The notes beneath the pieces are model-generated. The model saw only the letters and a list, made by a program, of their open reading frames with translations. It was not told the origin of the DNA and made no database searches. 64,000 nt of DNA, from positions 1-64,000 of the forward strand of contig JAUYHF010000062.1 of the NCBI GenBank assembly GCA_030690165.1. The letters are read 5' to 3'. The translations under genes were made by a program, and so were the position numbers. Below, piece by piece: positions 17,384-26,760 of the stretch (positions are counted from its first letter, which is position 1; every line of letters starts with the position of its first letter). This DNA comes from Deltaproteobacteria bacterium. Its GTDB lineage: Bacteria > Desulfobacterota > GWC2-55-46 > UBA9637.

Positions 17384-17911
17384 TTACAATTCCTCTACCG
17401 TTATATTTTCATTCGTATATATGCATATCTCCGCTGCAATCTTCATCGCCTCTGTTGCAATCGTTTTTGCGTCAAGGTTTGAATGTTGAAGCAATGCCCT
17501 TGCCGCAGAAAGGGCGAACGGGCCGCCGGAGCCGATTGCCGCCGCGCCGCCTTCCGGCTCTATCACATCGCCGCTGCCGGACAAAATCAGGGAATGTTCC
17601 TTATCAACAACTATGAGCAGCGCCTCCAGCCTTCGGAGTATCTTGTCGGTGCGCCAATCCTTTGCAAGTTCAACAGCAGCCCGCTGGAGATTGCCGCGAT
17701 ACTTTTCCAGCTTTGACTCAAACTTTTCAAAAAGGGTAAAGGCATCTGCGGTAGAGCCCGCAAAACCCGCAAGCACCTTGCCGTCGCCCATTCGCCTTAC
17801 CTTGACAGCGCCCTTCTTCATCACAGTATTTCCGAGCGTAACCTGACCGTCGCCTGCAATGGCAACCTTGCCATCCCTTCTTACCGCTAATATTGTTGTT
17901 CCGTGAAACAT
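17384..17911 (-). CDS. hslV: ATP-dependent protease peptidase subunit HslV
   Basis: A proteasome-type N-terminal-threonine peptidase. The mature chain should begin at T-T-I-L-A-V-R-R, after a short propeptide. [19 protein letters not shown] and I-G-S-G-G-P-F-A follow, ending I-T-V-E-E-L. The open frame reaches 17941. ATG at 17911 (M-F-H-G-T-T) gives the usual N-terminus with GGAG twelve bases ahead; ATG at 17929 is the alternative. It pairs with hslU just behind it. Confidence 0.93.
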   Translation of the reverse strand: MFHGTTILAVRRDGKVAIAGDGQVTLGNTVMKKGAVKVRRMGDGKVLAGFAGSTADAFTLFEKFESKLEKYRGNLQRAAVELAKDWRTDKILRRLEALLIVVDKEHSLILSGSGDVIEPEGGAAAIGSGGPFALSAARALLQHSNLDAKTIATEAMKIAAEICIYTNENITVEEL

Positions 17912-17935
17912 ATAGTCGCTGCGCTCCATTGAAAA

Positions 17936-18003
17936 ATGCAAAGTTCAAAATGCAAAATTAAGGTTATTTTTATAATTTGCAATTTGCGTTTTGCAACTTG
18001 CAA
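17936..18003. repeat. Intergenic repeat rich in TTGCA/TGCAA units
   Basis: Between xerC and hslV, units such as AATTTGCAATTTGCG, TTTTGCAACTTGCAA and, inverted, ATGCAAAGTTCAAAATGCAAA can fold back on each other. The same type of unit (AAATTGCA) recurs at 32820-32859. Confidence 0.55.
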
Positions 18004-18957
18004 TTATTTCTTCTTTGCCCTCGGATGCGCCTTATCATATACCTCCAAAAGCCTCTGAACACTCACCTTTGTATACTTCTGTGTTGTTGACAGGCTAGCA
18101 TGTCCGAGCATCTCCTGTATTGTCCGCAAATCCGCTCCTGCATCTAAAAGATGGGTTGCAAATGTATGCCTGAGCGAATGGGGTGTGGGATCTTTTGAAA
18201 CACCGCCTCTCCCGGCAGCGTCCTTCACAAGCCTCTGCACAGCCCTTGGATAAATCCTCTCCCCCCTTGCGCCTAAAAATACCGCCTCGGGATTTTTAGC
18301 AAAAGGGAGTTGTTTCCTTTCTTCAAGATATGCCTTCAACGCATCCTGAGCCATGCTTCCGAGCATAGCGAGCCTTTCTTTATTGCCCTTCCCCAGCGCC
18401 CTTATTATCCCTTGATTAAGGTCAACATCTCTCATGTTGAGCCCTGCGAGTTCGCTGACCCTTATACCGGATGAATACAAAACTTCAAGTATTGCCCTAT
18501 CCCTTAATGTTGTGATCAGTGAATTCTTTTTTAACCCCTGCTTACTGCCTGCAGGGGCAGGCTCTTGACTTATATCCGCCTCCACAAGCCCCTTTACCTC
18601 ATCAACTGTCAAAACAGTCGGAAGATACTTTTCTATTTTAGGATAAGAGATAAACTCCGCAGGGTTTTTCGATAAAAACCCCTTCCTGACCAGAAATCTG
18701 AAAAATGCCTTTATGGATGCAAGTTTTCTCGCAATGGATGCCTTTTTATGGTCTTTATAAAGATTGCCTAAAAAAAACCTTATCGCCTTTTCATCTATCC
18801 TGCCCGCATCAACCTCTCCTTCAGCAAGACAAAGCGCGTTATCTTTTAAAAAACATTCTAATTGCGTTATATCTCTTAAATAATTCTCTATCGTATAATG
18901 TGACGCATTTTTTTCTATTGAGAGGTATTTGTCAAATTCCTTTTTATACCTATCCAT
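18004..18957 (-). CDS. xerC: Tyrosine recombinase XerC-type
   Basis: A 317-residue site-specific recombinase that resolves chromosome dimers. The N-terminal SAM-like domain (1-110) is followed by the catalytic domain with S-S-G-I-R-V-S-E-L (Arg), H-S-L-R-H-T-F-A-T-H (His, Arg) and L-G-H-A-S-L-S-T-T-Q-K-Y-T (His, Tyr). Odd: at about residues 132-145, between the domains, it carries an extra P-A-P-A-G-S-K-Q-G stretch coded by a palindromic repeat that also occurs in nuoG. XerD is an alternative name; I cannot separate them by eye. Confidence 0.9.
   Translation of the reverse strand: MDRYKKEFDKYLSIEKNASHYTIENYLRDITQLECFLKDNALCLAEGEVDAGRIDEKAIRFFLGNLYKDHKKASIARKLASIKAFFRFLVRKGFLSKNPAEFISYPKIEKYLPTVLTVDEVKGLVEADISQEPAPAGSKQGLKKNSLITTLRDRAILEVLYSSGIRVSELAGLNMRDVDLNQGIIRALGKGNKERLAMLGSMAQDALKAYLEERKQLPFAKNPEAVFLGARGERIYPRAVQRLVKDAAGRGGVSKDPTPHSLRHTFATHLLDAGADLRTIQEMLGHASLSTTQKYTKVSVQRLLEVYDKAHPRAKKK
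18533..18563. repeat. Coding palindromic repeat in xerC (PAPAG family)
   Basis: On the minus strand it reads GCCCCTGCAGGC, two variable bases, then TAAGCAGGGGTT. CCCCTGC and GCAGGGG pair as a hairpin. The copy in nuoG (33751-33820) is identical except at the two variable bases. It is in frame and adds P-A-P-A-G-S-K-Q-G. Confidence 0.8.
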
Positions 18958-19040
18958 ACAGAAGTTGTTCTTATCACATAGAAGAAATAAAATCTACAGA
19001 AGATACTCGCACTCAGGAGACTGCCCCTACCATATCCGCC

Positions 19041-19739
19041 TTACCTTATAATATTCGCAAACCGCCGCCACCTTACCCAATGTTCTATGCCGTCCCATGA
19101 CCAATAGATAATAAACGCCTTTCCCTTTATCTCATTAAGATTAACACTCCCCCAATAGCGGCTGTCAAAGCTCCTGTCGCGGTTATCTCCCATTGCAAAC
19201 ACTGAATCTTTTGGAACTGTATAGGGGCCAAAATTATCCCTCGGATCATGTCCGGGTGGATATATAGACGGGTCAATATTAACCCCACGGTTATTTTCAA
19301 GCGGCCTGCCATTTACAAAAACCTTTTTATCCTTTACCTCAACAACATTCCCTTCCACAGCAACAACCCTCTTTATAAAATCCTTGCAGTCATCCATAAA
19401 GAACTGCCAGACATCTCTTCTCTCCACAGTATTTTCAATTCTTTTCATAATTATGCTTGAAAAACTTTTGCAATACTCCGGGTTGCTGGGAAATTCAAAG
19501 ACAATCACATCGCCCTGCTGCGGTTTTTTGAACGAAAAAATCTTACTGTCAGTAAAGGGCAATGATACGCCATAAATAAACTTATTTACAAGCAGGTGGT
19601 CGCCGACTAAAAGCGTCGGCTCCATAGAGCTTGACGGAATCTTAAAGGCCTGGACAACAAATGTCCTTATGAATAGAGCCAGAACCAGCGCAATAACTAT
19701 GGCCTCAATGGTCTCCCGTATTACTTTCTTTTTTTGCAT
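19041..19739 (-). CDS. lepB: Signal peptidase I
   Basis: A 232-residue inner-membrane serine protease that removes signal peptides. One membrane anchor (about residues 10-28) is followed by P-S-S-S-M-E-P-T-L with the catalytic serine, D-F-I-K-R-V-V-A-V with the catalytic lysine, and G-D-N-R-D-R-S-F-D-S-R-Y-W-G, the conserved box E. The C-terminus is near the membrane-associated catalytic fold, as expected. It lies downstream of lepA across a repeat-filled gap, the classic lepA-lepB pairing. Confidence 0.94.
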   Translation of the reverse strand: MQKKKVIRETIEAIVIALVLALFIRTFVVQAFKIPSSSMEPTLLVGDHLLVNKFIYGVSLPFTDSKIFSFKKPQQGDVIVFEFPSNPEYCKSFSSIIMKRIENTVERRDVWQFFMDDCKDFIKRVVAVEGNVVEVKDKKVFVNGRPLENNRGVNIDPSIYPPGHDPRDNFGPYTVPKDSVFAMGDNRDRSFDSRYWGSVNLNEIKGKAFIIYWSWDGIEHWVRWRRFANIIR

Positions 19740-19769
19740 GTATGGTCTCCTTTTTCCTTTTATGATCTG

Positions 19770-19915
19770 AATTACCCCACCCTCACCCCAACCCTCTCCC
19801 TGAGGGAGAGGGAGTTAAAGTGTGCAAGCTCTCCCTGAGGGAGAGGGAGCATTTGTTCTAAATGCAAATCTTCCCTCCCCTTCAAGGGTAGGGACAGGGT
19901 GGGGATGGGGTATAA
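19770..19915. repeat. Repeat element between lepA and lepB
   Basis: Both ends carry related C-rich or G-rich arms in inverted orientation (ACCCCACCCTCACCC at the left, GGGTGGGGATGGGGT at the right). Inside are two direct copies of CTCTCCCTGAGGGAGAGGGAG, each a palindrome. The layout resembles a small non-autonomous element. It separates lepA from lepB but need not stop transcription. Confidence 0.7.
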
Positions 19916-19946
19916 CCATGACACTATTTATGCCGCTGTGTATAGT

Positions 19947-21746
19947 TTACTCTCCTATCTTCAGCACCGCCAAGAACGCCTCCTGCGGTATCTCTACATT
20001 CCCAACCTGCTTCATCCTCTTCTTTCCCTCTTTCTGTTTTTCCAAAAGCTTTCTCTTTCTGCTAATATCGCCGCCGTAACACTTGGCAGTAACATTTTTT
20101 CTGATCGCCTTTACCGTTTCTCTGGCAATAATCTTGCTTCCTATCGCCGCCTGAATTATAATCTCAAACATCTGCCGGTGGATAAGTCCCTTCATCTTCT
20201 CCGCCAGTTCCTTGCCGCGGTAATATGCCCTCTCCCTCGGAACTATGATAGACAGCGCATCCACAGGTTCGCCGTTCAGCAGAATATCCATCTTCACAAG
20301 GTCAGCCTCCCGGTAATCAAGATATTCATAATCCATTGACGCATAACCCTTGCTTACGGTCTTGAGCCTGTCATAAAAATCCAGCACCACTTCGTTTAAT
20401 GGAATCTCATATTCCACCATAACCCTTGTGGGAGTAATATATTTTATGGTCTTCTGGATGCCGCGCCGCAACTCGCATAGCCCGATGATAGCGCCGAGAT
20501 ATTCGTTGGGCAAATGTATAGTAGCCAGGATATACGGCTCTTCAATCCTTTCTATACATTGAACTGACGGAAGTTTGGTTGGCGTATCAATAAATACAAC
20601 CTCATTGCCGGTCTTTGTAATCTTGTAGACAACTGTCGGCGCTGTTGTTATAAGGTTTAAACCGTACTCCCTTTCAAGCCTCTCCTGAATAATCTCCATG
20701 TGAAGCAGGCCTAAAAACCCGCACCTGAAGCCGAAACCGAGGGCGAGCGATGTTTCAGGTTCGTATGTAAAAGATGCGTCATTGAGCTTTAATTTTTCCA
20801 TGGCCTCTTTGAGCGATTCATATTCTGAAGAATCCACAGGATAGAGACCTGAAAAGACCATGGGCTTGACTGTCTTAAATCCGGGCAGCGGATTATTCGT
20901 CGGGTGTGCGGCATCGGTTACGGTATCGCCTATCTTTGTCTCGCCGACTTCTTTTATCCCTGCTATTACAAACCCTACCTCACCCGGAGAAAGTTCTTTT
21001 ATTTCAACCGGATTGGGGGCAAAGACCCCAACCTTATCCACCTCAAATACCTTGCCGGTTGAAACAAATTTTATCTTAACGCCCTTTTTTATTACGCCGT
21101 CAAAGACCCTTGCCAGGACCACAACACCGAGATATGTATCATACCAACTGTCAAATATCAGGGCCTTTAAGGGTTTATTAATATCACCCTGGGGCGCCGG
21201 TATCTTTTTAACTATTGCCTCAAGAATCTCTTTTATGCCTATCCCCTCTTTTGCGCTGGCAAGAATTGCGTCAGATGCGTCAATGCCTGCCACATCCTCA
21301 ATCTCCTGTTTAATCCTCTCAGGCTCGGCAGCGGGCAGATCAATCTTATTCAATACCGGAAAAACCTCCAGCCCCACATCCATCGCAGTATAGAGATGCG
21401 CAAGGGTCTGGGCCTCAACACCCTGGGATGCATCCACAACAAGCACTGCGCCTTCACACGCCGCAAGACTTCTGGAAACCTCGTAACTGAAATCAACATG
21501 ACCGGGGGTATCTATAAGATTCAGGATATACTCTTTGCCGGAAAGCGCCGTGTATTTGAGCCGTGCGGTCTGGGCCTTGATGGTAATGCCACGTTCCCTT
21601 TCCAGTTCCATCTTGTCAAGAAACTGATCTTTTTTTTCTCTTGCAGTTATAGCGCCGGTAAACTCTAAAAGCCTGTCGGATAAAGTTGATTTGCCGTGGT
21701 CTATATGGGCTATAATGGAAAAATTTCTAATGTTTTCTATCTTCAT
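19947..21746 (-). CDS. lepA: Elongation factor 4 (back-translocase)
   Basis: A 599-residue translational GTPase of normal length. G1 [11 protein letters not shown]2 region [10 protein letters not shown]3 D-T-P-G-H-V-D-F and G4 N-K-I-D-L-P are visible, and the LepA-specific C-terminal domain ends R-K-K-L-L-E-K-Q-like (here [17 protein letters not shown]). It acts on ribosomes stalled in translocation under ionic stress. A consensus promoter lies 26 bases ahead, so it heads the operon lepA-lepB-xerC-hslV-hslU-argB-prmC. Confidence 0.97.
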   Translation of the reverse strand: MKIENIRNFSIIAHIDHGKSTLSDRLLEFTGAITAREKKDQFLDKMELERERGITIKAQTARLKYTALSGKEYILNLIDTPGHVDFSYEVSRSLAACEGAVLVVDASQGVEAQTLAHLYTAMDVGLEVFPVLNKIDLPAAEPERIKQEIEDVAGIDASDAILASAKEGIGIKEILEAIVKKIPAPQGDINKPLKALIFDSWYDTYLGVVVLARVFDGVIKKGVKIKFVSTGKVFEVDKVGVFAPNPVEIKELSPGEVGFVIAGIKEVGETKIGDTVTDAAHPTNNPLPGFKTVKPMVFSGLYPVDSSEYESLKEAMEKLKLNDASFTYEPETSLALGFGFRCGFLGLLHMEIIQERLEREYGLNLITTAPTVVYKITKTGNEVVFIDTPTKLPSVQCIERIEEPYILATIHLPNEYLGAIIGLCELRRGIQKTIKYITPTRVMVEYEIPLNEVVLDFYDRLKTVSKGYASMDYEYLDYREADLVKMDILLNGEPVDALSIIVPRERAYYRGKELAEKMKGLIHRQMFEIIIQAAIGSKIIARETVKAIRKNVTAKCYGGDISRKRKLLEKQKEGKKRMKQVGNVEIPQEAFLAVLKIGE

Positions 21747-21771
21747 AAGATGACTTTGAGTTTAGTTTTTT

Positions 21772-21801
21772 ATTATAATCAATTTTTAGAGATATTGTCA
21801 A
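21772..21801 (-). promoter_or_regulatory. Consensus promoter of the lepA operon
   Basis: TTGACA (21801-21796) and TATAAT (21777-21772), both perfect matches to the sigma-70 consensus, are 18 bases apart. The predicted transcription start is near 21765, about 20 bases before the lepA ATG. Confidence 0.85.
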
Positions 21802-21899
21802 AATGAAAAGAAAGGGGGTAATGATAAAAATGATTGTTTTTGTCAGGCAAGACAGTATCAAACTGCGGCAAGCGGTTTGGCAACTCAGGAGATAGTCAA

Positions 21900-23261
21900 C
21901 TACGCGCAACAGACCTTGTTTTTTCCCGCTTGTTTTGCCTTATACAGCGCCTCATCGGCCTTTTGAATAAGCCCTTCTTTATTGGACGCATCGTCCGGAA
22001 AGGATGCTATTCCCATGCTTATGGTAACAGAGACGGGTATCGCTTTATTTACCTCAGGTCTGCAAAACTTTTCCACATCCTTGCGTATCCTCTCCGCCAG
22101 AATGAAAGCGTTCTGTTTATTGTTTTCAGGAGATACAATGATGAATTCTTCTCCGCCGTACCGCGCAACCGTGTCTGTGTTTCTCGCATTTTTTTTAAAT
22201 ATTTCCGACATGAAAGAAAGGAGAAAATTTCCCTGCTGGTGGCCGTGGGCATCATTGAATTTTTTAAAATTATCAATATCTATAATAATGAGGGACAATG
22301 GATTGCCGTATCTCGCTGCCCGGTGAACCTCGTTGGAGAGGGTATTGGAAAAATACCGGTAATTGTAAAGCTGCGTCAATTCGTCTGTAATGGAAAGAGA
22401 TTCCACCCTCTCCAGAATGTGCATCTTTTCTATGGCAATGGTGGCCTGAGTGGCAAGGAGATTTAAGATGGCAATCTCCCTGTGCTTAAATTCTCTCGGT
22501 TGATAATCGTCAAGATAGAGGATACCAAGTATCTTATTATGAATCTTTAAAGGCGCAGCGATAAGAGATTTGACGCCTTCCTCAATGAGAATGGGGTTGA
22601 TATTCTTTGGGTCTATTTTTGAGATATCCGGGATGATGGTAGGGGTATTGCTGTTTAATATATTGGCGGTAAAGCCGTTTTTTCTCAGAGGCCATACCGA
22701 AGACCTGCATATAAAATTCTGGCTGAACCCCTTTGCCATAACCATCTTCAACATGGAGCTCTTTTCATCAAAGATGGCAATGCTTCCGGCCGGTATTCCG
22801 CTTAAGTCTATTGCGCTGTTAAGTATTATATCAAAGATCCTCTGAGACCTTTCCGCAGACGCCAGTTCAATGCCGATTTTATAAAGCGCCTCGTACTCTT
22901 TAAGGCTTGTCTTCAATTCTTCCACCATTCTCCGTCTTTCCGTTACCAGATCCCATACAATCCTTGAACAGGCGCCGCCCAGAATCTCTATATGCGCAGG
23001 AAGATTGTTTCTTAAAAAATCGGATACCTCTTCTTTATTTCTTGTTACGTCAATGACCACATCAAAATCCTTTTTTCCTATGGAGCCTTCCAAGTCAGTG
23101 GATACAGGTATGCCCAAATTCTCCGCCATCTGCATGGCAGGCGCATTTTTATCCTTGTCAACCAACCCGACTATCTTTATGTCATGATTTTCCAAAAGGA
23201 TGGGGAGTATTGCAGAGCCGCCTCTCCCGCCGCCTATAATGATAACCCTTGTCCTTGCCAA
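21900..23261 (-). CDS. NAD-fold / GAF / GGDEF diguanylate cyclase
   Basis: A 453-residue soluble protein with three parts. Residues 1-105 look like a Rossmann nucleotide-binding domain (V-I-I-I-G-G-G-R-G-G-S, then V-G-L-V-D-K-D, as in NAD-binding dehydrogenases). Residues about 135-285 look like a GAF domain. Residues 290-450 form a GGDEF domain with G-G-E-E-F at 369-373 and an inhibitory R-N-T-D site five residues before it. It should make cyclic di-GMP with product feedback. Start: TTG at 23261 after GGAGGAG. It lies downstream of complex I on the same strand. The NAD-sensing idea is inference. Confidence 0.82.
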   Translation of the reverse strand: MARTRVIIIGGGRGGSAILPILLENHDIKIVGLVDKDKNAPAMQMAENLGIPVSTDLEGSIGKKDFDVVIDVTRNKEEVSDFLRNNLPAHIEILGGACSRIVWDLVTERRRMVEELKTSLKEYEALYKIGIELASAERSQRIFDIILNSAIDLSGIPAGSIAIFDEKSSMLKMVMAKGFSQNFICRSSVWPLRKNGFTANILNSNTPTIIPDISKIDPKNINPILIEEGVKSLIAAPLKIHNKILGILYLDDYQPREFKHREIAILNLLATQATIAIEKMHILERVESLSITDELTQLYNYRYFSNTLSNEVHRAARYGNPLSLIIIDIDNFKKFNDAHGHQQGNFLLSFMSEIFKKNARNTDTVARYGGEEFIIVSPENNKQNAFILAERIRKDVEKFCRPEVNKAIPVSVTISMGIASFPDDASNKEGLIQKADEALYKAKQAGKNKVCCA

Positions 23262-23511
23262 ACCGCTCTCCTCCGCTAATCCCGCATGATCGGGACTGTA
23301 TATTGTAAGAATGTTTTATTATACATCATCTGCGATTATCAATGCAAAAACTTTTGGTTGCCAAAAAGGGTGGCTAACGATTCGTGAAGAAGATCCCCTG
23401 CCGGTTATCGGGAGGCAGGTTGGTTATAAGCTGCCGGTTTCTTTGAATATAGAGTTTTGATGGGGTATCATACGGTTCCAAATCTATGACAGCATTGAGG
23501 GGAAAATTCTT
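23262..23511. other. Gap with no gene found
   Basis: About 250 bases between the GGDEF gene and the 61-residue protein gene. It holds the ribosome site of the former (GGAGGAG near 23272) and a small hairpin near 23279-23294 (TCCCG against CGGGA). I see no RNA gene, convincing promoter or terminator. Confidence 0.4.
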
Positions 23512-23697
23512 CTATTTATTCAGGGTGAGGTCCACCCTCTTTATTAGGTTCGACTCCCAATGAAATCCCCCGAGGATATATCCGAGCAGCGAAAAATTCG
23601 TAGTGGGGTCAAAGGGAAGTTTCCACCAGATATTAACCCCGATATCCTCCTGAGGCTTTTGTTGCTGGTTATGGTTATGGCTGTTATCGTGAGCCAT
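23512..23697 (-). CDS. Small 61-residue protein after nuoN, unknown
   Basis: The start is supported by AAGGAG six to seven bases before ATG. The N-terminus is rich in His, Asn and Gln (H-D-N-S-H-N-H-N-Q-Q-Q), followed by aromatic-rich N-I-W-W-K-L-P-F-D-P and G-G-F-H-W-E-S-N. It has no clear membrane helix and no family I recognise. It follows nuoN by 40 bases, so it may be the last gene of the complex I operon. A chance frame cannot be fully excluded. Confidence 0.5.
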   Translation of the reverse strand: MAHDNSHNHNQQQKPQEDIGVNIWWKLPFDPTTNFSLLGYILGGFHWESNLIKRVDLTLNK

Positions 23698-23737
23698 TTG
23701 AGTCTCCTTACTAGAAAATGTTATTGCATTTCCTGGG

Positions 23738-25180
23738 TTACATTAAAAGAGGTTTTACAGCCTTTATCGCCAGATCGATAAATGGCGTGGGATATATCCC
23801 CAAAAATACCGTCCCGAAAGCGGTCAGGAAGAGTACTACATTATACAATACCCCCGGTTCCGGCAGGGCATTCTCGTTCTCAGGCTCCTTCATGTACATA
23901 TAGAATATTACCTTGGCGTAGAAGAACAGTGATATGGCCGTGCTCACCACCCCTATTGCCGCAAGCCAGTAGTAACGCGCGTCGATAGCTGCCGAGAATA
24001 CGAAGAACTTCGCCACGAAACCCCCTGTAGGCGGTATCCCTGCAAGGGACAGCAGGAATAGCGCCATAAGGAAGGACAATACCGGCCTTGTGGCGGCAAG
24101 CCCCCTGTAGTCGCTTATGTTCTCGCCGATCCTATCGTTCCTGAATAGCGTCACTATCGCGAACGCCCCCATGTTCATGAACACGTAGACAAGGAGGTAG
24201 TAGATCACGCTGGCTGCCCCTAACTCGTTATATACAAGGAGCCCTATCATTATTATCCCGGCGTGCGCGATAGAGGAATACGCCAGCATCCTTACGATGT
24301 TTTTCTGCGCGATGGCCACTACGCTCCCAAATATCATGGTAGCCGCGGAAAGCATCCAAAGTATCTCCGCCCACTGCGCATGGAAAGCCGGGAACGTCAC
24401 TATAAAGACGCGTAGAAACCCCGCGAATGACGCCGCCTTCGACCCTATGGAAAGCAACGCGGTTACCGGCGTAGGTGCGCCCTCATAGACATCGGGCGTC
24501 CACACATGGAACGGAAACGCCGCCACCTTGAACCCGAACCCGACGGTTATAAGAACTATCCCAAGCACGAGGAATGGGTTCTGGAAACTGCCCAGCTGTC
24601 TTGCTATCTCAACGAGATTTGTTGACCCGCTCGCCCCGTATGTGAAGGAAATGCCGTAAAGGAGTATCCCTGATGAGAGCGCGCCGAGGACAAAATATTT
24701 AAGTCCGCCCTCCACGGATCTCGAGGACGTTATATTGTAGGCAACGAGTATGTAGAACGACATCGCCATGAGCTCAAGCCCGACATAGAGGCTCACCAGA
24801 TCGTTGGCCGAGGCCATGACCATCATGCCTACGGTAGCGAAAAGGATAATATGATAGTACTCGCCTCTCCTTATATTCATCTTTTTTAGATAATCCATCG
24901 ATATCAGGATCGTGAATATCGCGGAGATGATGAATATGACATTAAAATAGGCCGCTAACCCGTCCGCCATGACCATCCCGCCGAAGGACGGGGCCGTCTC
25001 TATCGTCTTTGCGGAGACAAAAAGGATTACTATAAGCCCTATTATGCTCACATACCCAAGGATGGATTTCTCCCCGCGGATAAAAAGATCAAGTACGAGC
25101 ACCAGCAGCGCAAGCCCGGTTAAAAGGATCTGCGGCATTATGGATGTGAAACTTATATTAAGGCTCTCTATCGGAATCAT
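23738..25180 (-). CDS. nuoN: NADH:quinone oxidoreductase subunit N
   Basis: A 480-residue antiporter-like proton-pumping subunit in the membrane arm, with about 14 membrane helices. Seen: L-Y-V-G-L-E-L-M-A-M-S-F-Y with the conserved glutamate, F-G-F-K-V-A-A-F-P-F-H-V-W-T-P-D-V-Y-E-G-A-P with the key lysine, and F-F-Y-A-K-V-I. Its start overlaps the second nuoM stop by four bases. The gene belongs to the G+C-rich block nuoJ-N. Confidence 0.95.
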   Translation of the reverse strand: MIPIESLNISFTSIMPQILLTGLALLVLVLDLFIRGEKSILGYVSIIGLIVILFVSAKTIETAPSFGGMVMADGLAAYFNVIFIISAIFTILISMDYLKKMNIRRGEYYHIILFATVGMMVMASANDLVSLYVGLELMAMSFYILVAYNITSSRSVEGGLKYFVLGALSSGILLYGISFTYGASGSTNLVEIARQLGSFQNPFLVLGIVLITVGFGFKVAAFPFHVWTPDVYEGAPTPVTALLSIGSKAASFAGFLRVFIVTFPAFHAQWAEILWMLSAATMIFGSVVAIAQKNIVRMLAYSSIAHAGIIMIGLLVYNELGAASVIYYLLVYVFMNMGAFAIVTLFRNDRIGENISDYRGLAATRPVLSFLMALFLLSLAGIPPTGGFVAKFFVFSAAIDARYYWLAAIGVVSTAISLFFYAKVIFYMYMKEPENENALPEPGVLYNVVLFLTAFGTVFLGIYPTPFIDLAIKAVKPLLM

Positions 25181-26760
25181 CTTCCTGTCCTTTCGCCGGC
25201 AGGCTCAAACATGGTCGCAGCGTTAGCGGGGACTTCGCCGTTCCCCTTCTTGTAATTGACCTCGACCTGCTTTACGAGGTTATTTAGCGACGCATCCATT
25301 ACCCTTAGGAACGGCCTCGGGAAAAGCCCTATCCAGAAGACCATTATAAGCAGAGGGAGCGCCACTATTATCTCCCTGAAACTCAAATCCAGAAGCGGCC
25401 CCTTCCCGCCGTAATAGTAGTTCCCGAGGAAGACCCTCTGGAAGAGCCACAGGAGATAGACCACACCGAACAGCACCCCCATTACCACAAGAACCGCATA
25501 ATACCAGTTCGCCTTGAATGCCCCGAGGAGCACAAACAGCTCTCCTATAAAACCGTTCGTGCCAGGCATGCCCATCGATGACAGGACGATGATCAGGAAG
25601 AAGGCGCCGTAAACAGGAAGTTCCTTAAACAACCCCGTGTAGTCCCCTATCATGCGGGTATGCGTCCTCTCGTAGATCATCCCGACCAGAAGGAAGAGCG
25701 CGCCGGTCGAGATCCCGTGGTTTATCATCTGAAGGAGCCCGCCCTTGAGCCCCTCAATATTGAATACGAAAATACCGAGCATCACGAAGCCCATATGGCT
25801 TACGCTCGAATACGCTATAAGTTTTTTGATATCCTTTTGCGCGATAGTTACAAGCGCCCCGTAAAGTATGGCGAATATCGCAATCCCGGCCATAACAGGC
25901 CCGAGCTGAATGGAGGCATTCGGCAAGAGAGGCAGGCTGAACCTCACAAAGCCGTACGCGCCGAGCTTCAAAAGCACCGCCGCAAGGACTATGCTTCCCG
26001 CCGTAGGCGCATCCGTATGAGCGTCCGGGAGCCATGTATGGAACGGGAACATCGGCACCTTCACGGCAAACCCTAGGAAGAATGTTATGAATACCCAGAG
26101 CTGTATCGCGGGGGCAACCATAGTCTGCGATAAGATTGTAGAGTCGAACGTGTAAACGCCGGTCAATTTAGCGTGAAAGAAGTAAAGCGCAAGGATGCCG
26201 AGGAGCATAAATAGGCTGCCCACGAAGGTGAAGAGGAAGAACTTTATGGCGGAGTAGAGTTTCCTGTCCCCTCCCCAGATACCTATTATAAAGACCATTG
26301 GTATCAGGACAGCCTCCCAGAATATATAGAAGAGGAACATATCCATGGCCATAAAGACCCCGAGCGAGAACGTCTCCGTAAGAAGGAACATGGCCATGTA
26401 GCCCTTAAGCTTCTTTGTTATATCTGTCCACGAGGCAATGACGCATATAAACGTTATCAACGTCGTAAGAAGGACAAGAAGGAGGCTTATCCCGTCGACC
26501 CCGAGGTAATAGCTGATCCCGAACCTCTTTATCCAGACGGTCTTCTCCACCCACTGCAGCCCCGGGTTATTGATGTCGAATGTAAAAGGCAGGTAAAGCG
26601 AAAGGAGGAACTCAACGAATGCAAACCCGAGTGCGACCCACTTGATGAGGATATCCCATTCCTTCTTAAGGAAAAGGACGATAAAGAGCGCCCCCACAGC
26701 CGGCAGGAATATTAACGTTGAGAGTATCGGGAACCCCCCTATGATCTCGGGTCCGGTCAT
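25177..26760 (-). CDS. nuoM: NADH:quinone oxidoreductase subunit M, second copy
   Basis: A 527-residue antiporter-like subunit and tandem paralogue of the gene just upstream. The pump residues are intact: F-W-E-A-V-L-I-P-M with the conserved glutamate and F-A-V-K-V-P-M-F-P-F-H-T-W-L-P-D-A-H with the lysine. H-T-D-A-P-T-A-G-S-I-V-L-A follows. About half the residues look identical to the first copy. The C-terminal tail after the last helix is short and polar. Four-base overlaps on both sides show tight coupling. With two M subunits, complex I would have four pumping subunits. Confidence 0.95.
   Translation of the reverse strand: MTGPEIIGGFPILSTLIFLPAVGALFIVLFLKKEWDILIKWVALGFAFVEFLLSLYLPFTFDINNPGLQWVEKTVWIKRFGISYYLGVDGISLLLVLLTTLITFICVIASWTDITKKLKGYMAMFLLTETFSLGVFMAMDMFLFYIFWEAVLIPMVFIIGIWGGDRKLYSAIKFFLFTFVGSLFMLLGILALYFFHAKLTGVYTFDSTILSQTMVAPAIQLWVFITFFLGFAVKVPMFPFHTWLPDAHTDAPTAGSIVLAAVLLKLGAYGFVRFSLPLLPNASIQLGPVMAGIAIFAILYGALVTIAQKDIKKLIAYSSVSHMGFVMLGIFVFNIEGLKGGLLQMINHGISTGALFLLVGMIYERTHTRMIGDYTGLFKELPVYGAFFLIIVLSSMGMPGTNGFIGELFVLLGAFKANWYYAVLVVMGVLFGVVYLLWLFQRVFLGNYYYGGKGPLLDLSFREIIVALPLLIMVFWIGLFPRPFLRVMDASLNNLVKQVEVNYKKGNGEVPANAATMFEPAGERTGR

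Noticed and set aside
19770-19915. Insertion sequence
   Set aside because: There is no transposase frame, and the element is only about 150 bases. It is at most a non-autonomous repeat.
23518-23575. tRNA-like GGTTCGACTCCC string
   Set aside because: The flanking bases do not form a proper T-stem, and no acceptor, D or anticodon arm is found upstream. It lies inside the small protein gene.
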